Source: an uncultured Akkermansia sp.
GTDB lineage: Bacteria > Verrucomicrobiota > Verrucomicrobiia > Verrucomicrobiales > Akkermansiaceae
Reading direction: 5' to 3'
Length of the DNA: 46,319 nucleotides
Assembly: GCA_947624205.1 (NCBI GenBank)
Contig: CANQJI010000010.1
Location: 1-46,319 of the forward strand
Shown here: positions 1-8,102 of the stretch, piece after piece
Position numbering within the stretch: position 1 is the first letter of the stretch
How the letters are laid out: every line of letters starts with the position of its first letter
Notes under the pieces: model-generated
Told to the model about the DNA's origin: nothing
Databases searched by the model: none
Seen by the model: only the letters and a program-made list of their open reading frames with translations
Program-made: the position numbers and the translations under genes

Positions 1-179
1 TGCCTTCCCCACATGTTCAGCTCGTAGCCCTGAGAGGTACGCTTCACAAGCCATGCGGGGTCACTCTCCTCGATGTTAGGGTTGTTCATCGAGTGGTAAT
101 ACTTCGGCAATGATTCACTTTGGCACCCGTTCAGCGCCACCACCATTCCCAGTGTCATCACGATTCGTTTCGTTTTCAT
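1..179 (-). CDS. lipoprotein, 3' part beyond the window edge
   Basis: An ATG at 179 opens a frame without stops to the left edge (59 codons seen). The N-terminus has basic residues (MKTKR), a short hydrophobic stretch and a lipobox ending ALNGC at residue 19, so the product is probably lipid-anchored after signal peptidase II cleavage. The mature part seen is polar, with no family I recognise. It is the last visible member of the minus-strand cluster, 27 bases downstream of a Sel1 remnant. The function is unknown. The lipoprotein call rests only on the signal, and the C-terminus is not visible. Confidence 0.6.
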   Translation of the reverse strand, partial: MKTKRIVMTLGMVVALNGCQSESLPKYYHSMNNPNIEESDPAWLVKRTSQGYELNMWGR

Positions 180-205
180 CTGTTTTATCTGAATTCGTTG
201 GTTGG

Positions 206-376
206 TTAAAACTCTAACTTCCGCATATGATCTGCCGCCAGACAGTACTGTCTCGCCGCCTCCGTCATGTCTGCACTCACTCCCTTGCCATAATACTTTG
301 CCCATGCCTGCCCGGCTTCCTTGTAGAATGTGATCAAAATCGGTAATTGTACCCTAGCTTGACCCCTAACGAACAT
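206..376 (-). pseudogene. Sel1-repeat gene remnant (56 codons)
   Basis: A short frame on the minus strand ends at TAA 208-206. Its last ~35 codons read like the end of a Sel1 repeat (YYGKGVSADMTEAARQYC and on), closely matching repeats in the intact Sel1 genes at 9-15 kb. The upstream part is not Sel1-like and overlaps, in another frame, the 3' end of the beta-barrel gene at 334-1041. I see no plausible intact N-terminus or signal peptide. It is most likely the tail left after a deletion or recombination that placed the beta-barrel gene here. A translated 56-aa peptide starting at 376 cannot be excluded. Confidence 0.45.
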
Positions 377-1041
377 ACTCGGCCTTGATAATAATCACAA
401 CCGAAATTGTCAAAGGGTTGATAGACGAGATTGACATATGAAAACTGAGCAGCCAAGGCGAGAGAATTGTGCTCATCAAAATGCACTGTCAATCCCGCTT
501 CGGCGCCGCCGTAAAATCCCCACGAATTTTCCCGCAAGTGCTCACTGCACGACTCGTTGATACGTGTCCCATCTGGCCCTATGAAACTATCATAACCATA
601 GTAGGAATCCGCAGCGGAAGATGTAACCAAGCCGACAAAAATGCCCGCAAATAAGTCCACAGAATCAACAATTTTGAAATCATGGCGGAAACCAAACGCA
701 ATATAGTAATTCTGTACCTCCCACTCATTACTGCTCCCCCAATAGTAGGAATCGCTCACACCCGCCTCACTCACTGTATCAAAACCCATCGCACAACCGA
801 TGCGCACGTTGATTGAATTGCGGGAATCCGCTATGTAATAAAACAGGCATTCTATGCCTCCCGTATCAATGCGCGGGTTACGCCCGTATTTTTCCGGGCT
901 ATCCAATTCGACTTGATCATTCAGTGCAAAGTTGAAAATTGTGTTAAACTCGACGCCAAACTTATTCGTTTCATTCTCTTGCCTGCCGTATGCTGAACAG
1001 AACGTCATAAGAGCCACAAGTATGCTGAATAGTTTCTTCAT
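334..1041 (-). CDS. outer-membrane beta-barrel protein
   Basis: A 235-aa protein with a Sec signal peptide (MKKLFSILVALMTFCSAYG, cleavage near residue 19-20). It is rich in alternating aromatic/polar segments with many Tyr and Gly and ends in YNYRF. A terminal Phe after alternating aromatics is the usual outer-membrane barrel C-terminus recognised by BamA. The size fits an 8-stranded barrel of the OmpA/OmpW/porin-like superfamily. I cannot assign a subfamily. It lies 90 bp downstream of the inactive transglutaminase gene and probably ends the cluster, so it may be the outer-membrane component of the machine. There is no Shine-Dalgarno sequence; the start is preceded by an A-rich stretch. Confidence 0.65.
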   Translation of the reverse strand: MKKLFSILVALMTFCSAYGRQENETNKFGVEFNTIFNFALNDQVELDSPEKYGRNPRIDTGGIECLFYYIADSRNSINVRIGCAMGFDTVSEAGVSDSYYWGSSNEWEVQNYYIAFGFRHDFKIVDSVDLFAGIFVGLVTSSAADSYYGYDSFIGPDGTRINESCSEHLRENSWGFYGGAEAGLTVHFDEHNSLALAAQFSYVNLVYQPFDNFGCDYYQGRVCSLGVKLGYNYRF

Positions 1042-1131
1042 TGTTATGAATTGTTTTTAGATATGAGTTAATTAAAATGCTGAGAATTTATGGAAGCAAA
1101 ACGATTTATGCAAGTTTAACAGTGCTAACAA

Positions 1132-2736
1132 TTATGAATTGTTGTATTGGAGGAAAACCGATAGAACACCATTAATATCTGCATCAGAGATCGACACAGA
1201 CACCTCTCCATTCTTTCCTTTTAGCGAATTTTTCTCGAGAGAATCAATCACTTTTTTCCTGATGTCCTCTGCATCGTTTTTCCCCATTTTCCCCATGAAA
1301 TACTCACCGAAAGAAGCATCAGCTTTGGCTTGCGCACGAATTAGGTCCTCCAATTTCTCCGAAGAGGTCACAATAAGCATCACCTTCTCTGCCGCACGCA
1401 CATAGGGGAAAGGCTGGTGACGGAAGTAATAGCCATCCTTCCAAGTAGCTTCCGGAGAAGATACGGAGTCAGGGAGAGAATGGGTGGCTCTAATCTGCTC
1501 ATCTGTCATAGCGAAATAGCAGTGACTGAAAATGATAGGATCCAGTGACTTGACCTTCTTCTGATCTTCTTCTGGGAACATAACCTCCGCAGAGATGTAA
1601 TCATCCGCAGCAACGTCAATATGCACCCATTGCTCCCCAAGTTTCACCTTGTTCCAAGCCTGCTCAATCTTGTTTTCGCCAAACCGATAGGAGCCGACAA
1701 TATATTCGTTCTCAATACCAGCCATGGTAAGCAGTAACATGTAGGCTCGTGCATAACCAGCACTCGTGGCTCGCTTTCCAAGCATTGCATAAACCACCAA
1801 ATTCTCTTGATCCGCCTCAAGCAACCTCCTATCATAGCGTACCTCGCGACACAACCGATCATGCAGAGCGAGAGCCAACTTATACTGATCATCCTTCGCG
1901 GACTTCTTCGCCTCACAATACCACTGCCATGCCTCACGATAGGCCTGATACTGGGCAGCCGTTAAATTCTGCATTTTCCATTCATCAAGCTCATTTATAC
2001 GATCTTGGACACCGCAGTATTGTGGATCGGCTTGAAGATTTTTTTTGAGTTTAAGTTCGAGTTCTTCTTTCTCATTTTCGAAAAGACATAACATACGCGC
2101 AAGATCCGTGTACGTCACGGGGAGACGGTGGCGGGCGACCCCATCTTCTTCCCCACCATCTTGGGAATCAAACACACTTTCTTTCCCCAGCACGAAAAGG
2201 TGCCGGCATTCCCAAGAGAGTTTAGAAAGTTTCCCTCGCGCCTGCCATACAGTCGAAGCATTACGCCACGTGATCAGCTCATGACAACGGGCAAGGCGAT
2301 ACGTTAAGAATGGAATAAGATCATCCTCGTTATCAACATGGTAGATGTCACCCTGCCCCAAACTTTTTGAAGGTTTCCATGGTTTCCATTCCGTCATACC
2401 AAAAGCACGAGCAGGTACAGGTTTTTGCTCCCATAGCTTTTTGTTCAACACATTCAATTGGGTAAAATCATCTTCTTTTAAGGCGCTTATAAAAATTTTT
2501 ACTACTTGGGGAGGTCGAAGCTCACCCGCCTGGATCGCGTCCTGCAACTTCTTCTCTTCTTCTATAGCAGCTCTCACCATCTCGTTGCGCGCAATCTGCT
2601 GCACTTTCCTCTGCTCGTGTTCCGATTGTATGGCCACGATCAGCGCAATGATCAAAATCGCTGCGAATCCTATAATCCGCAGCCGCATCAAACGTGTTTC
2701 ACGTCTTATTTCCCATATACTTTTTTTCCTTTTCAT
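1132..2736 (-). CDS. membrane-anchored transglutaminase-fold protein, catalytic residues lost
   Basis: A 534-aa protein. I place the start at ATG 2736 (MKRKKSIW), 17 bases after the stop of the preceding transglutaminase gene, because the longer frame would run into that gene. It has a basic N-terminus, one membrane segment (about residues 20-37), then a long polar periplasmic domain. Residues ~315-380 align with the transglutaminase core of the neighbour at 2753. The catalytic Cys position is Ser325 (ATSAGYA) and the His position is Gln359 (EQAWN); only Asp374 (VHID) remains. The known papain-like triad is therefore broken and a binding or scaffold role is inferred. It is longer than its partner at both ends of the core. 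It is probably co-transcribed and translationally close to its active paralogue. Confidence 0.75.
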   Translation of the reverse strand: MKRKKSIWEIRRETRLMRLRIIGFAAILIIALIVAIQSEHEQRKVQQIARNEMVRAAIEEEKKLQDAIQAGELRPPQVVKIFISALKEDDFTQLNVLNKKLWEQKPVPARAFGMTEWKPWKPSKSLGQGDIYHVDNEDDLIPFLTYRLARCHELITWRNASTVWQARGKLSKLSWECRHLFVLGKESVFDSQDGGEEDGVARHRLPVTYTDLARMLCLFENEKEELELKLKKNLQADPQYCGVQDRINELDEWKMQNLTAAQYQAYREAWQWYCEAKKSAKDDQYKLALALHDRLCREVRYDRRLLEADQENLVVYAMLGKRATSAGYARAYMLLLTMAGIENEYIVGSYRFGENKIEQAWNKVKLGEQWVHIDVAADDYISAEVMFPEEDQKKVKSLDPIIFSHCYFAMTDEQIRATHSLPDSVSSPEATWKDGYYFRHQPFPYVRAAEKVMLIVTSSEKLEDLIRAQAKADASFGEYFMGKMGKNDAEDIRKKVIDSLEKNSLKGKNGEVSVSISDADINGVLSVFLQYNNS

Positions 2737-2752
2737 TATTGCTTGTTTTAAA

Positions 2753-3967
2753 TTAATTTTCTGTTTTAGGCAATGGCAATTGCCGCTCCATAACTCTCTC
2801 CACATTTCTCCTCTCTATCTCTCCCTGCTTCTCTTCCTCTGTGAAAACCATATCACTCGACGCACGCCCTACCCGTTTGAAATCGGGGCCTTCCACTTGC
2901 AACCAAGATCCGACATGCTCTTGATCACCATCCGCCCATGTCGTGTCATAATGATACCACTTATTATTTCCTACATTCACTAGGTTCCACGCATGCCAAC
3001 CGGGTAATTCCTCTTTGCGAGAGCAAACACCGGCAACTGGCAAGGATCGAACCCCGACCATGGCCAACAGCAGACCATACGTCTGTGCATACCCCTCGCA
3101 AATTGCCTTTCCGCGAGTTGCATAGAGTACAAATTTGCTACGGTTCTTATAAAACACACTGTCCTCTCGAATCGCATCTGCCTTTTCTTTGCTTGAGCTT
3201 TTTTGTGTACCCCTATCGTAATCAACATGTTTACACAAAATCGCCGCAATAACGTAAGCCTTCTCCTCTTTTGAAAGCTGCTGAAATTTAAATTGGGGAG
3301 TTTCCAGCTCGGCAAGCCAATCCAGCAGTTTATGAAGAGCTTCTATCTCATCTTTGCTCAGACGCGTCCAATCTCCATCATTGACTGTACGAAGTATGCG
3401 ATAAAAGTCCGTATAAAAAAAGGTGAGGCAGTGTTTTCCATTATCTAGATCTTCAAGGTTTACATCGGACAAGTAATAGTTCAAACTCTCCGCTATGGGG
3501 GAACATAAATTGCGTAGATCCGGACAAGAGGATTGAAAGATTACACGATCCCTTCCTTCGCGAACCATCTGATCCGCTAGCGAATATAAGTCATTACTAT
3601 TGTCAACGATTGGCGTTTTGTTAGAAGGGAACGGATTCTTATTCGCTGTCACATTTCTATACAAGAATAAGCCGATATCCCCTACAGAAAGAGGCTTAAG
3701 TCCGAGCGTCTCAATTGTCTCCCGTAGTTTTTTATCCGGGGCTGCCCGCTCATATTCATTCTGATGGAGAATCTCCTGATCCCTTGGCGTCACGTGGCGC
3801 ACCCAATCCGGCATATTTTGAATCACCCGACCAAGCAACGTTTGTTCCGGTAATGGAGCCGATATATAATCCAATACACACCAAAATGTATATGCTAAAA
3901 CGACAAAGATGCTAAGCATCCCTACCAATCGTTTAACCTGCATAGCTGTTGTTGTTTCTTCCTTCAT
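2753..3967 (-). CDS. membrane-anchored transglutaminase-like protein, intact triad
   Basis: A 404-aa protein with one N-terminal membrane segment (about residues 13-32). The rest is predicted periplasmic. The C-terminal third is a transglutaminase-like (transglut_core) domain: Cys290 in GKAICEGYAQTYGLL, His325 in GWHAWNLV, Asp341 in YHYDTTWAD, the standard Cys-His-Asp order and spacing. Bacterial members act as peptidases or crosslinkers of amide bonds; the substrate here is unknown. The start is 4 bases after the stop of the preceding membrane protein, which suggests coupling. It is followed by a catalytically dead paralogue. Residues 40-280 match nothing I know. Secreted transglutaminases of the PVC/Bacteroidota type are the nearest comparison. 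Confidence 0.8.
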   Translation of the reverse strand: MKEETTTAMQVKRLVGMLSIFVVLAYTFWCVLDYISAPLPEQTLLGRVIQNMPDWVRHVTPRDQEILHQNEYERAAPDKKLRETIETLGLKPLSVGDIGLFLYRNVTANKNPFPSNKTPIVDNSNDLYSLADQMVREGRDRVIFQSSCPDLRNLCSPIAESLNYYLSDVNLEDLDNGKHCLTFFYTDFYRILRTVNDGDWTRLSKDEIEALHKLLDWLAELETPQFKFQQLSKEEKAYVIAAILCKHVDYDRGTQKSSSKEKADAIREDSVFYKNRSKFVLYATRGKAICEGYAQTYGLLLAMVGVRSLPVAGVCSRKEELPGWHAWNLVNVGNNKWYHYDTTWADGDQEHVGSWLQVEGPDFKRVGRASSDMVFTEEEKQGEIERRNVERVMERQLPLPKTEN

Positions 3968-3971
3968 TGCT

Positions 3972-4655
3972 TCATCTATTCGATAATTTTCTGAGTTCTT
4001 CCGCTATAGGGATCTCCTTGATAGAGGCATACGCCCTGCTCCATACCAGACAAACATAGACAAAGACCACTCCCCAACTACTTCTCATCAACCACAACTG
4101 TTGCTCGAGCAAGACCTTCTTGTTATCATCATTCACCACCTCCTTCCACTGCTTTTGCGCTAAATCAACGTATTTTTCCTTATAACCTTCTTCATTCGTT
4201 ATAGACGACCACGTTATAGCACTTTTACCCGTACCTTCCTCCTCCGCCTTGATCCATTCGGAAAAATCTAACGGACCAAAAAAACCTTGCGCTGACGAGC
4301 TTTTCTGGGGGGATAGTTCCAAAATCTTACCCCACTGTTTACGTGCCGCCGTCTCAATTTCTTCTTTTTCAGGCAACTTCTTCAAACCACCCTCATTTCC
4401 CGACATCTTCTGCAGCAAGCTATCACCTGCATATATAAACAAATAAAAAAGAATTGCAATCACCCAACCTGCGCACACATACGTTATATACTGATCCAGA
4501 TGATCTCTCACCCAGCCATGGCATGCCATCCTGCTAACCAACCACGTCAGCACCCCGACGGTCGGTAAAAAAGACAAACCAACCAGCAAGAACTGCCCCC
4601 AGCTCCCATCACTGAGCAGCTGTCCCACCTCCAACTCGTATATATTATAGCTCAT
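3972..4655 (-). CDS. small polytopic membrane protein, function unknown
   Basis: A 227-aa protein. Two hydrophobic segments lie near the N-terminus (about residues 20-42 and 55-77), then a ~100-residue charged loop, and a third segment near residues 190-210 followed by a short tail. The start overlaps the end of the ZorB-like gene by 11 bases, so the two are probably coupled. Segment layout and a loosely similar motif (LxxxGxxxWLxxR) resemble the 268-aa protein at 24709, which precedes the tubulin genes. I infer that they are distant paralogues, each serving one half of the cluster. I do not recognise a family. Confidence 0.6.
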   Translation of the reverse strand: MSYNIYELEVGQLLSDGSWGQFLLVGLSFLPTVGVLTWLVSRMACHGWVRDHLDQYITYVCAGWVIAILFYLFIYAGDSLLQKMSGNEGGLKKLPEKEEIETAARKQWGKILELSPQKSSSAQGFFGPLDFSEWIKAEEEGTGKSAITWSSITNEEGYKEKYVDLAQKQWKEVVNDDNKKVLLEQQLWLMRSSWGVVFVYVCLVWSRAYASIKEIPIAEELRKLSNR

Positions 4656-6024
4656 TCGGGGGGGGCTGATGATTTGATTTACTGATGGGTCTTATATACA
4701 CCTCCACTCGACGGTCAACGCCAGAACTTAGGCGACTTTTATCTGAATCATACCTCCCCTTCTCTGCATCAACCGAAAAAGAAAGAGGTGTCAGCCATGC
4801 AGCGGAATAGCACTTGAAATATACAGGAACAGGAGGGTTCCCGTTACCCTTCTCAATAAAGCAACAATAACTACCCTCTCCCCCTCCTAATAATGTGATA
4901 ATCATGTTTTTTATACACACAGCCCTCCTTAGCCCCAGCCATGGATTAAGCTGATCATTTTCCAAGGAGTTCGCATGCATTCCACCAGACAGAGTATCAT
5001 CCGTATGACCTATGATCTCTACCATAACCCCCACGTAGTCTTCCGATAAATTCTCACATGTATTGCGAATTTTTCCTATAACTTTTTCCTCTAATTTAGC
5101 TTTTATTGTTGTTTCAGAAACCTTCTCGAGCGGACCCTCCTTATTCAAGGAAACAAATTGATCGCTTGCTCCACTCTTAAATCGAATCTCATTTTCATTC
5201 AAAACAACGCGTTGTTCACGGGAATTCTTATCAACAGCTTTCTGCTTTTCGTTTAGCTGTTCAACAACTCTCTTCTTCGTATCGTCTAGTTCCTTTGTCC
5301 TCTTATTTAGTTCCTTTGTCTTCTCATCTAGCGTTTTGTTTAGGTTTTTGTTTTGTTGCTCTATGTTTTTAATCGTCAGATCTTTCTCCTTCAACTCGGT
5401 CCTTAAATTCGCGATCTGAGTGTTTAAATCTCCCATTTCATCCTTTTTCCCATCCTCATTATTATCCAACTCAGAGTTCCAGAGAGCATAATTGATACGG
5501 CGCATGATGTCCTGAGCACGATTATCCTTGCTATCCTGTCCAAATATTTTTTTCCTACCAACAGAATATTTATCATCTTGCAGGAAATACCAAGCCAAAA
5601 GACAAACGGCTGCATTATAATTTTCTTGAGCTTCCTTCAAAACCTCCCCCGTACAACCGAACGAAGCAATTTTTTCCTTAAGATCCTTAAACTGATCTTC
5701 ATTACTCATTAAATCTGCTTCTGTCAATTCTCTTTCCCTATCCTCTCTTTTCCTCCTATCCATTCGGATCACCTCATATAACATCTTAGCTAAAACAGGA
5801 CGCTTGACGGCATCACGCTCATTTGTTTCACCTTGGTAATTCTGAACGGACAAACCTCTATTCTTACACAATATTTTATATTCCTCCACAACATGATCTA
5901 CCACGTAATCGTCACCCCCTAGTGAATTGATATACAAAACGAAGGCAAAAACGAAGAACACCAGGAACATGTCACTGATGCTCGGCCAATAATTAATCTC
6001 ACCTGAATGATTTGACAAGCTCAT
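4645..6024 (-). CDS. ZorB/MotB-like stator protein with OmpA-like domain
   Basis: A 459-aa protein. I place the start at ATG 6024 (MSLSNHSG) because the five codons before it add nothing. Residues 12-34 form one membrane helix, YWPSISDMFLVFFVFAFVLY, with an aspartate (Asp18) at the start of the helix, as in the proton-carrying MotB/ZorB/ExbD helix. Then comes a long charged region with a coiled coil (about 205-270) and a C-terminal OmpA-like peptidoglycan-binding domain (about 285-450) with IGHTDDT and DRRVEVYI. This matches the architecture of ZorB and MotB. It is encoded 31 bases after the MotA-like gene, the usual order for such pairs. The role inferred is the peptidoglycan-anchored half of an ion-driven stator. 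Confidence 0.8.
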   Translation of the reverse strand: MSLSNHSGEINYWPSISDMFLVFFVFAFVLYINSLGGDDYVVDHVVEEYKILCKNRGLSVQNYQGETNERDAVKRPVLAKMLYEVIRMDRRKREDRERELTEADLMSNEDQFKDLKEKIASFGCTGEVLKEAQENYNAAVCLLAWYFLQDDKYSVGRKKIFGQDSKDNRAQDIMRRINYALWNSELDNNEDGKKDEMGDLNTQIANLRTELKEKDLTIKNIEQQNKNLNKTLDEKTKELNKRTKELDDTKKRVVEQLNEKQKAVDKNSREQRVVLNENEIRFKSGASDQFVSLNKEGPLEKVSETTIKAKLEEKVIGKIRNTCENLSEDYVGVMVEIIGHTDDTLSGGMHANSLENDQLNPWLGLRRAVCIKNMIITLLGGGEGSYCCFIEKGNGNPPVPVYFKCYSAAWLTPLSFSVDAEKGRYDSDKSRLSSGVDRRVEVYIRPISKSNHQPPPNEL

Positions 6025-6055
6025 AACACAGAATCGCAAAAATGACTAGCAGACA

Positions 6056-7564
6056 TCAGCCCCGTGAATTGGACGAAGGAATAGAAGCAGCTTGCGTAGG
6101 CGCTCCCGTTCGCCTCCTGAAAGCCGAAACAGTCCTGTGCACCTTATCTAAATCCGCTCGCAGCTGCTCGGAGGAGGCTTTGATTCCCGCCGCGCTGGAA
6201 TTGAGAACGTGAGATTCAACTGTCCACTGCGATATATCCCTTTGCACTGCATTAAACTTCTCGTTGACCATGGTGTTAAGATGCTCCAGCATAGAAAGGA
6301 ACTTTTCGGAGTTATCCTGTGCGGTAAGCAGCGTACCAAGCTGATTCGACGCCTGCTGCACATTTGCCGTCAACTGATTCACCCCGTTGGAAAGCCCTTT
6401 CCATTCCTCGCCCACAGCACCGACGCTCTTAGCCACAATGTCCACCTCTTCTACTGCCGTAGTCAAGTTTTGCTGGTTTTTGACCATAGCGTCTGTCAGA
6501 CTCCTAGCGTTTCTCAGCACCTGTTCAAGATTCTCAGACTGCTTGCGAGCTTCATCATACGCCAGCTGCCAGCGTTGCCAATCATCATTTAGGCGCTTGA
6601 AAGTTTCATCTATTTTAGTTCCAAGATGTCTCATCCTATCATCGTTACCATGAATAGTATCTACAAATCCGCGCAGCTTATCTGCTACCCCTGTATAGCT
6701 ACTAATCGACTCAGCAAACGCTTCAACATTATTCGCAAACTTCTGTAAGTTTTCTGAAAACTTCCCCATCGTCTGCATTCTCGGCAGTATGTAACACATC
6801 GTCAAGTCATCCAACCTGCTAAGGAAGCGCTCCGAACGGGACTCAAACACACTCCGCATAAAGAGCAACACAATAGTAGCAGCCACGGCCGTTCCACTCG
6901 GCACCAGTGCCTCACCCATGCTCGCTATCTTATTTGCTGCCCCACCCATTACCCCATGCACACACCACAGTGTCCCACATATCCCCAATATCAGCAAAGC
7001 GTTTGACATAAATCGCAAGCACCCTACCGAGCTCCGACTCGTCAGGGCCTGCTCCGTCATGCGGTGCAAGTCCTGCAAGCGCGGAGGGATACTGCGCCCT
7101 TCCTCCATAACTGCTCGTTCGTAGTACTTTTTAATGCATACGAGTCGATCCCCCACAAGCGTATGCTCAAACACGGGCTTGAGCTCCTGCCCTTCTTCTC
7201 TCGACTCCTGCATCAAATCAATAATCACCTTTGCATTAAGTTTTGCTTCTCCATCAAACCATCCCTCCACTTCGTTCAACGCCTGTCTTTCCCCAATTAG
7301 CAAATGCATATACGCCTTGATAAACGAAAGAAATCCAACGACAAAACAACTCACAATCAATATAATAAAGATTGTATCAATTCCAATTTCCGCGCCACTA
7401 CCAACCTTCCCACACCCGCTCAGCAAACCTCCGCCACTCGTGCACAATATCCCCCACTGCAACTGCCGCCTCCAGCAGACTCTCCTGGTGCGCACCACTT
7501 TCGCTCTTTCTTTCTTCCTTTTCATGTCTTCTGTTGCTTTCATATGCACAATACGGAGGTTCAT
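6056..7564 (-). CDS. ZorA/MotA/ExbB-like channel protein with coiled-coil tail
   Basis: A 502-aa protein. The start is ATG 7564, overlapping the preceding stop as ATGA. Membrane segments lie near residues 62-85, 183-205 and 218-238. The second contains LILGICGTLWCVHGV, the Gly-rich helix of the MotA/TolQ/ExbB family. The third has VPSGTAVAATIVLLF with the small and Thr residues typical of the ion path. Residues ~255-495 form a long coiled coil, as in the cytoplasmic tail of ZorA. An extra hydrophobic stretch at 36-51 ends LLSGC and could be a signal peptide or lipobox, which would be unusual for a stator. It pairs with the ZorB-like gene just downstream. Confidence 0.8.
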   Translation of the reverse strand: MNLRIVHMKATEDMKRKKERAKVVRTRRVCWRRQLQWGILCTSGGGLLSGCGKVGSGAEIGIDTIFIILIVSCFVVGFLSFIKAYMHLLIGERQALNEVEGWFDGEAKLNAKVIIDLMQESREEGQELKPVFEHTLVGDRLVCIKKYYERAVMEEGRSIPPRLQDLHRMTEQALTSRSSVGCLRFMSNALLILGICGTLWCVHGVMGGAANKIASMGEALVPSGTAVAATIVLLFMRSVFESRSERFLSRLDDLTMCYILPRMQTMGKFSENLQKFANNVEAFAESISSYTGVADKLRGFVDTIHGNDDRMRHLGTKIDETFKRLNDDWQRWQLAYDEARKQSENLEQVLRNARSLTDAMVKNQQNLTTAVEEVDIVAKSVGAVGEEWKGLSNGVNQLTANVQQASNQLGTLLTAQDNSEKFLSMLEHLNTMVNEKFNAVQRDISQWTVESHVLNSSAAGIKASSEQLRADLDKVHRTVSAFRRRTGAPTQAASIPSSNSRG

Positions 7565-8070
7565 CGTATTCTCCCAGCATTCTTCATGTCTACCATCCAA
7601 TCCACCCACGCAGCAGCTTCATTCTGAATATTCTGCGCTTCCTCTTCCAAGGCCGCTGCACTACGCCGTCGCGATGATGGACTGGATACAAGCCACTGCA
7701 TCGCGGGATGCATCGTCGAATAATTACTATTGTCAGCTTTGCTATATTGCTCGGCAGCTAAATCACGCTTTTGCTGAATCTGATCCAACATCTCCTTGAT
7801 GTAGTTGAGAGCCAGCTGGGCCTCCGCAACTGTCATATACCCACGCTGATCCGCACAAGCCTTTAGATAAGCAAGTTTCGAAGAATAATCATTACTATAT
7901 GATGAACACTCCGTCTCATAATCCATCGACGCTGCATTGTACGAATGATACTCCTCACACCCGCACAGGAAGCAACCTGCGCAGGTGCACGCCATCAATA
8001 TATACAGTCTGCAGCCAATCACTGACGTGTGGAAGCCGTCTTGCTTTTCCTTTCTTTTCCCTGTTTTCAT
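7561..8070 (-). CDS. lipoprotein with paired C-terminal 'AGRIR' domain
   Basis: A 169-aa protein with start at ATG 8070 (MKTGKRKEKQ), which follows the previous gene by 32 bases. It has a basic N-terminus, a hydrophobic stretch and a Cys-rich lipobox region (CAGCFLCGC). The remaining ~100 residues are helical and match the C-terminus of the 320-aa lipoprotein upstream: ADQRGYMTV, SNYSTM, SPSSRRRSAA and the shared last residues AGRIR. The two are clearly paralogous domains on different lipid-anchored stems. The stop overlaps the start of the MotA-like gene (ATGA), so it is likely translated with the motor. The function is unknown; an accessory of the stator at the membrane is inferred. Confidence 0.65.
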   Translation of the reverse strand: MKTGKRKEKQDGFHTSVIGCRLYILMACTCAGCFLCGCEEYHSYNAASMDYETECSSYSNDYSSKLAYLKACADQRGYMTVAEAQLALNYIKEMLDQIQQKRDLAAEQYSKADNSNYSTMHPAMQWLVSSPSSRRRSAAALEEEAQNIQNEAAAWVDWMVDMKNAGRIR

Positions 8071-8102
8071 AATTAAACAACTTATAATGAACAAGCAATA
8101 GA

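Noticed and set aside
4645..7564. Flagellar MotA/MotB
   Set aside because: No other flagellar genes are present; the long coiled-coil tail and cluster context fit ZorAB-like stators better.
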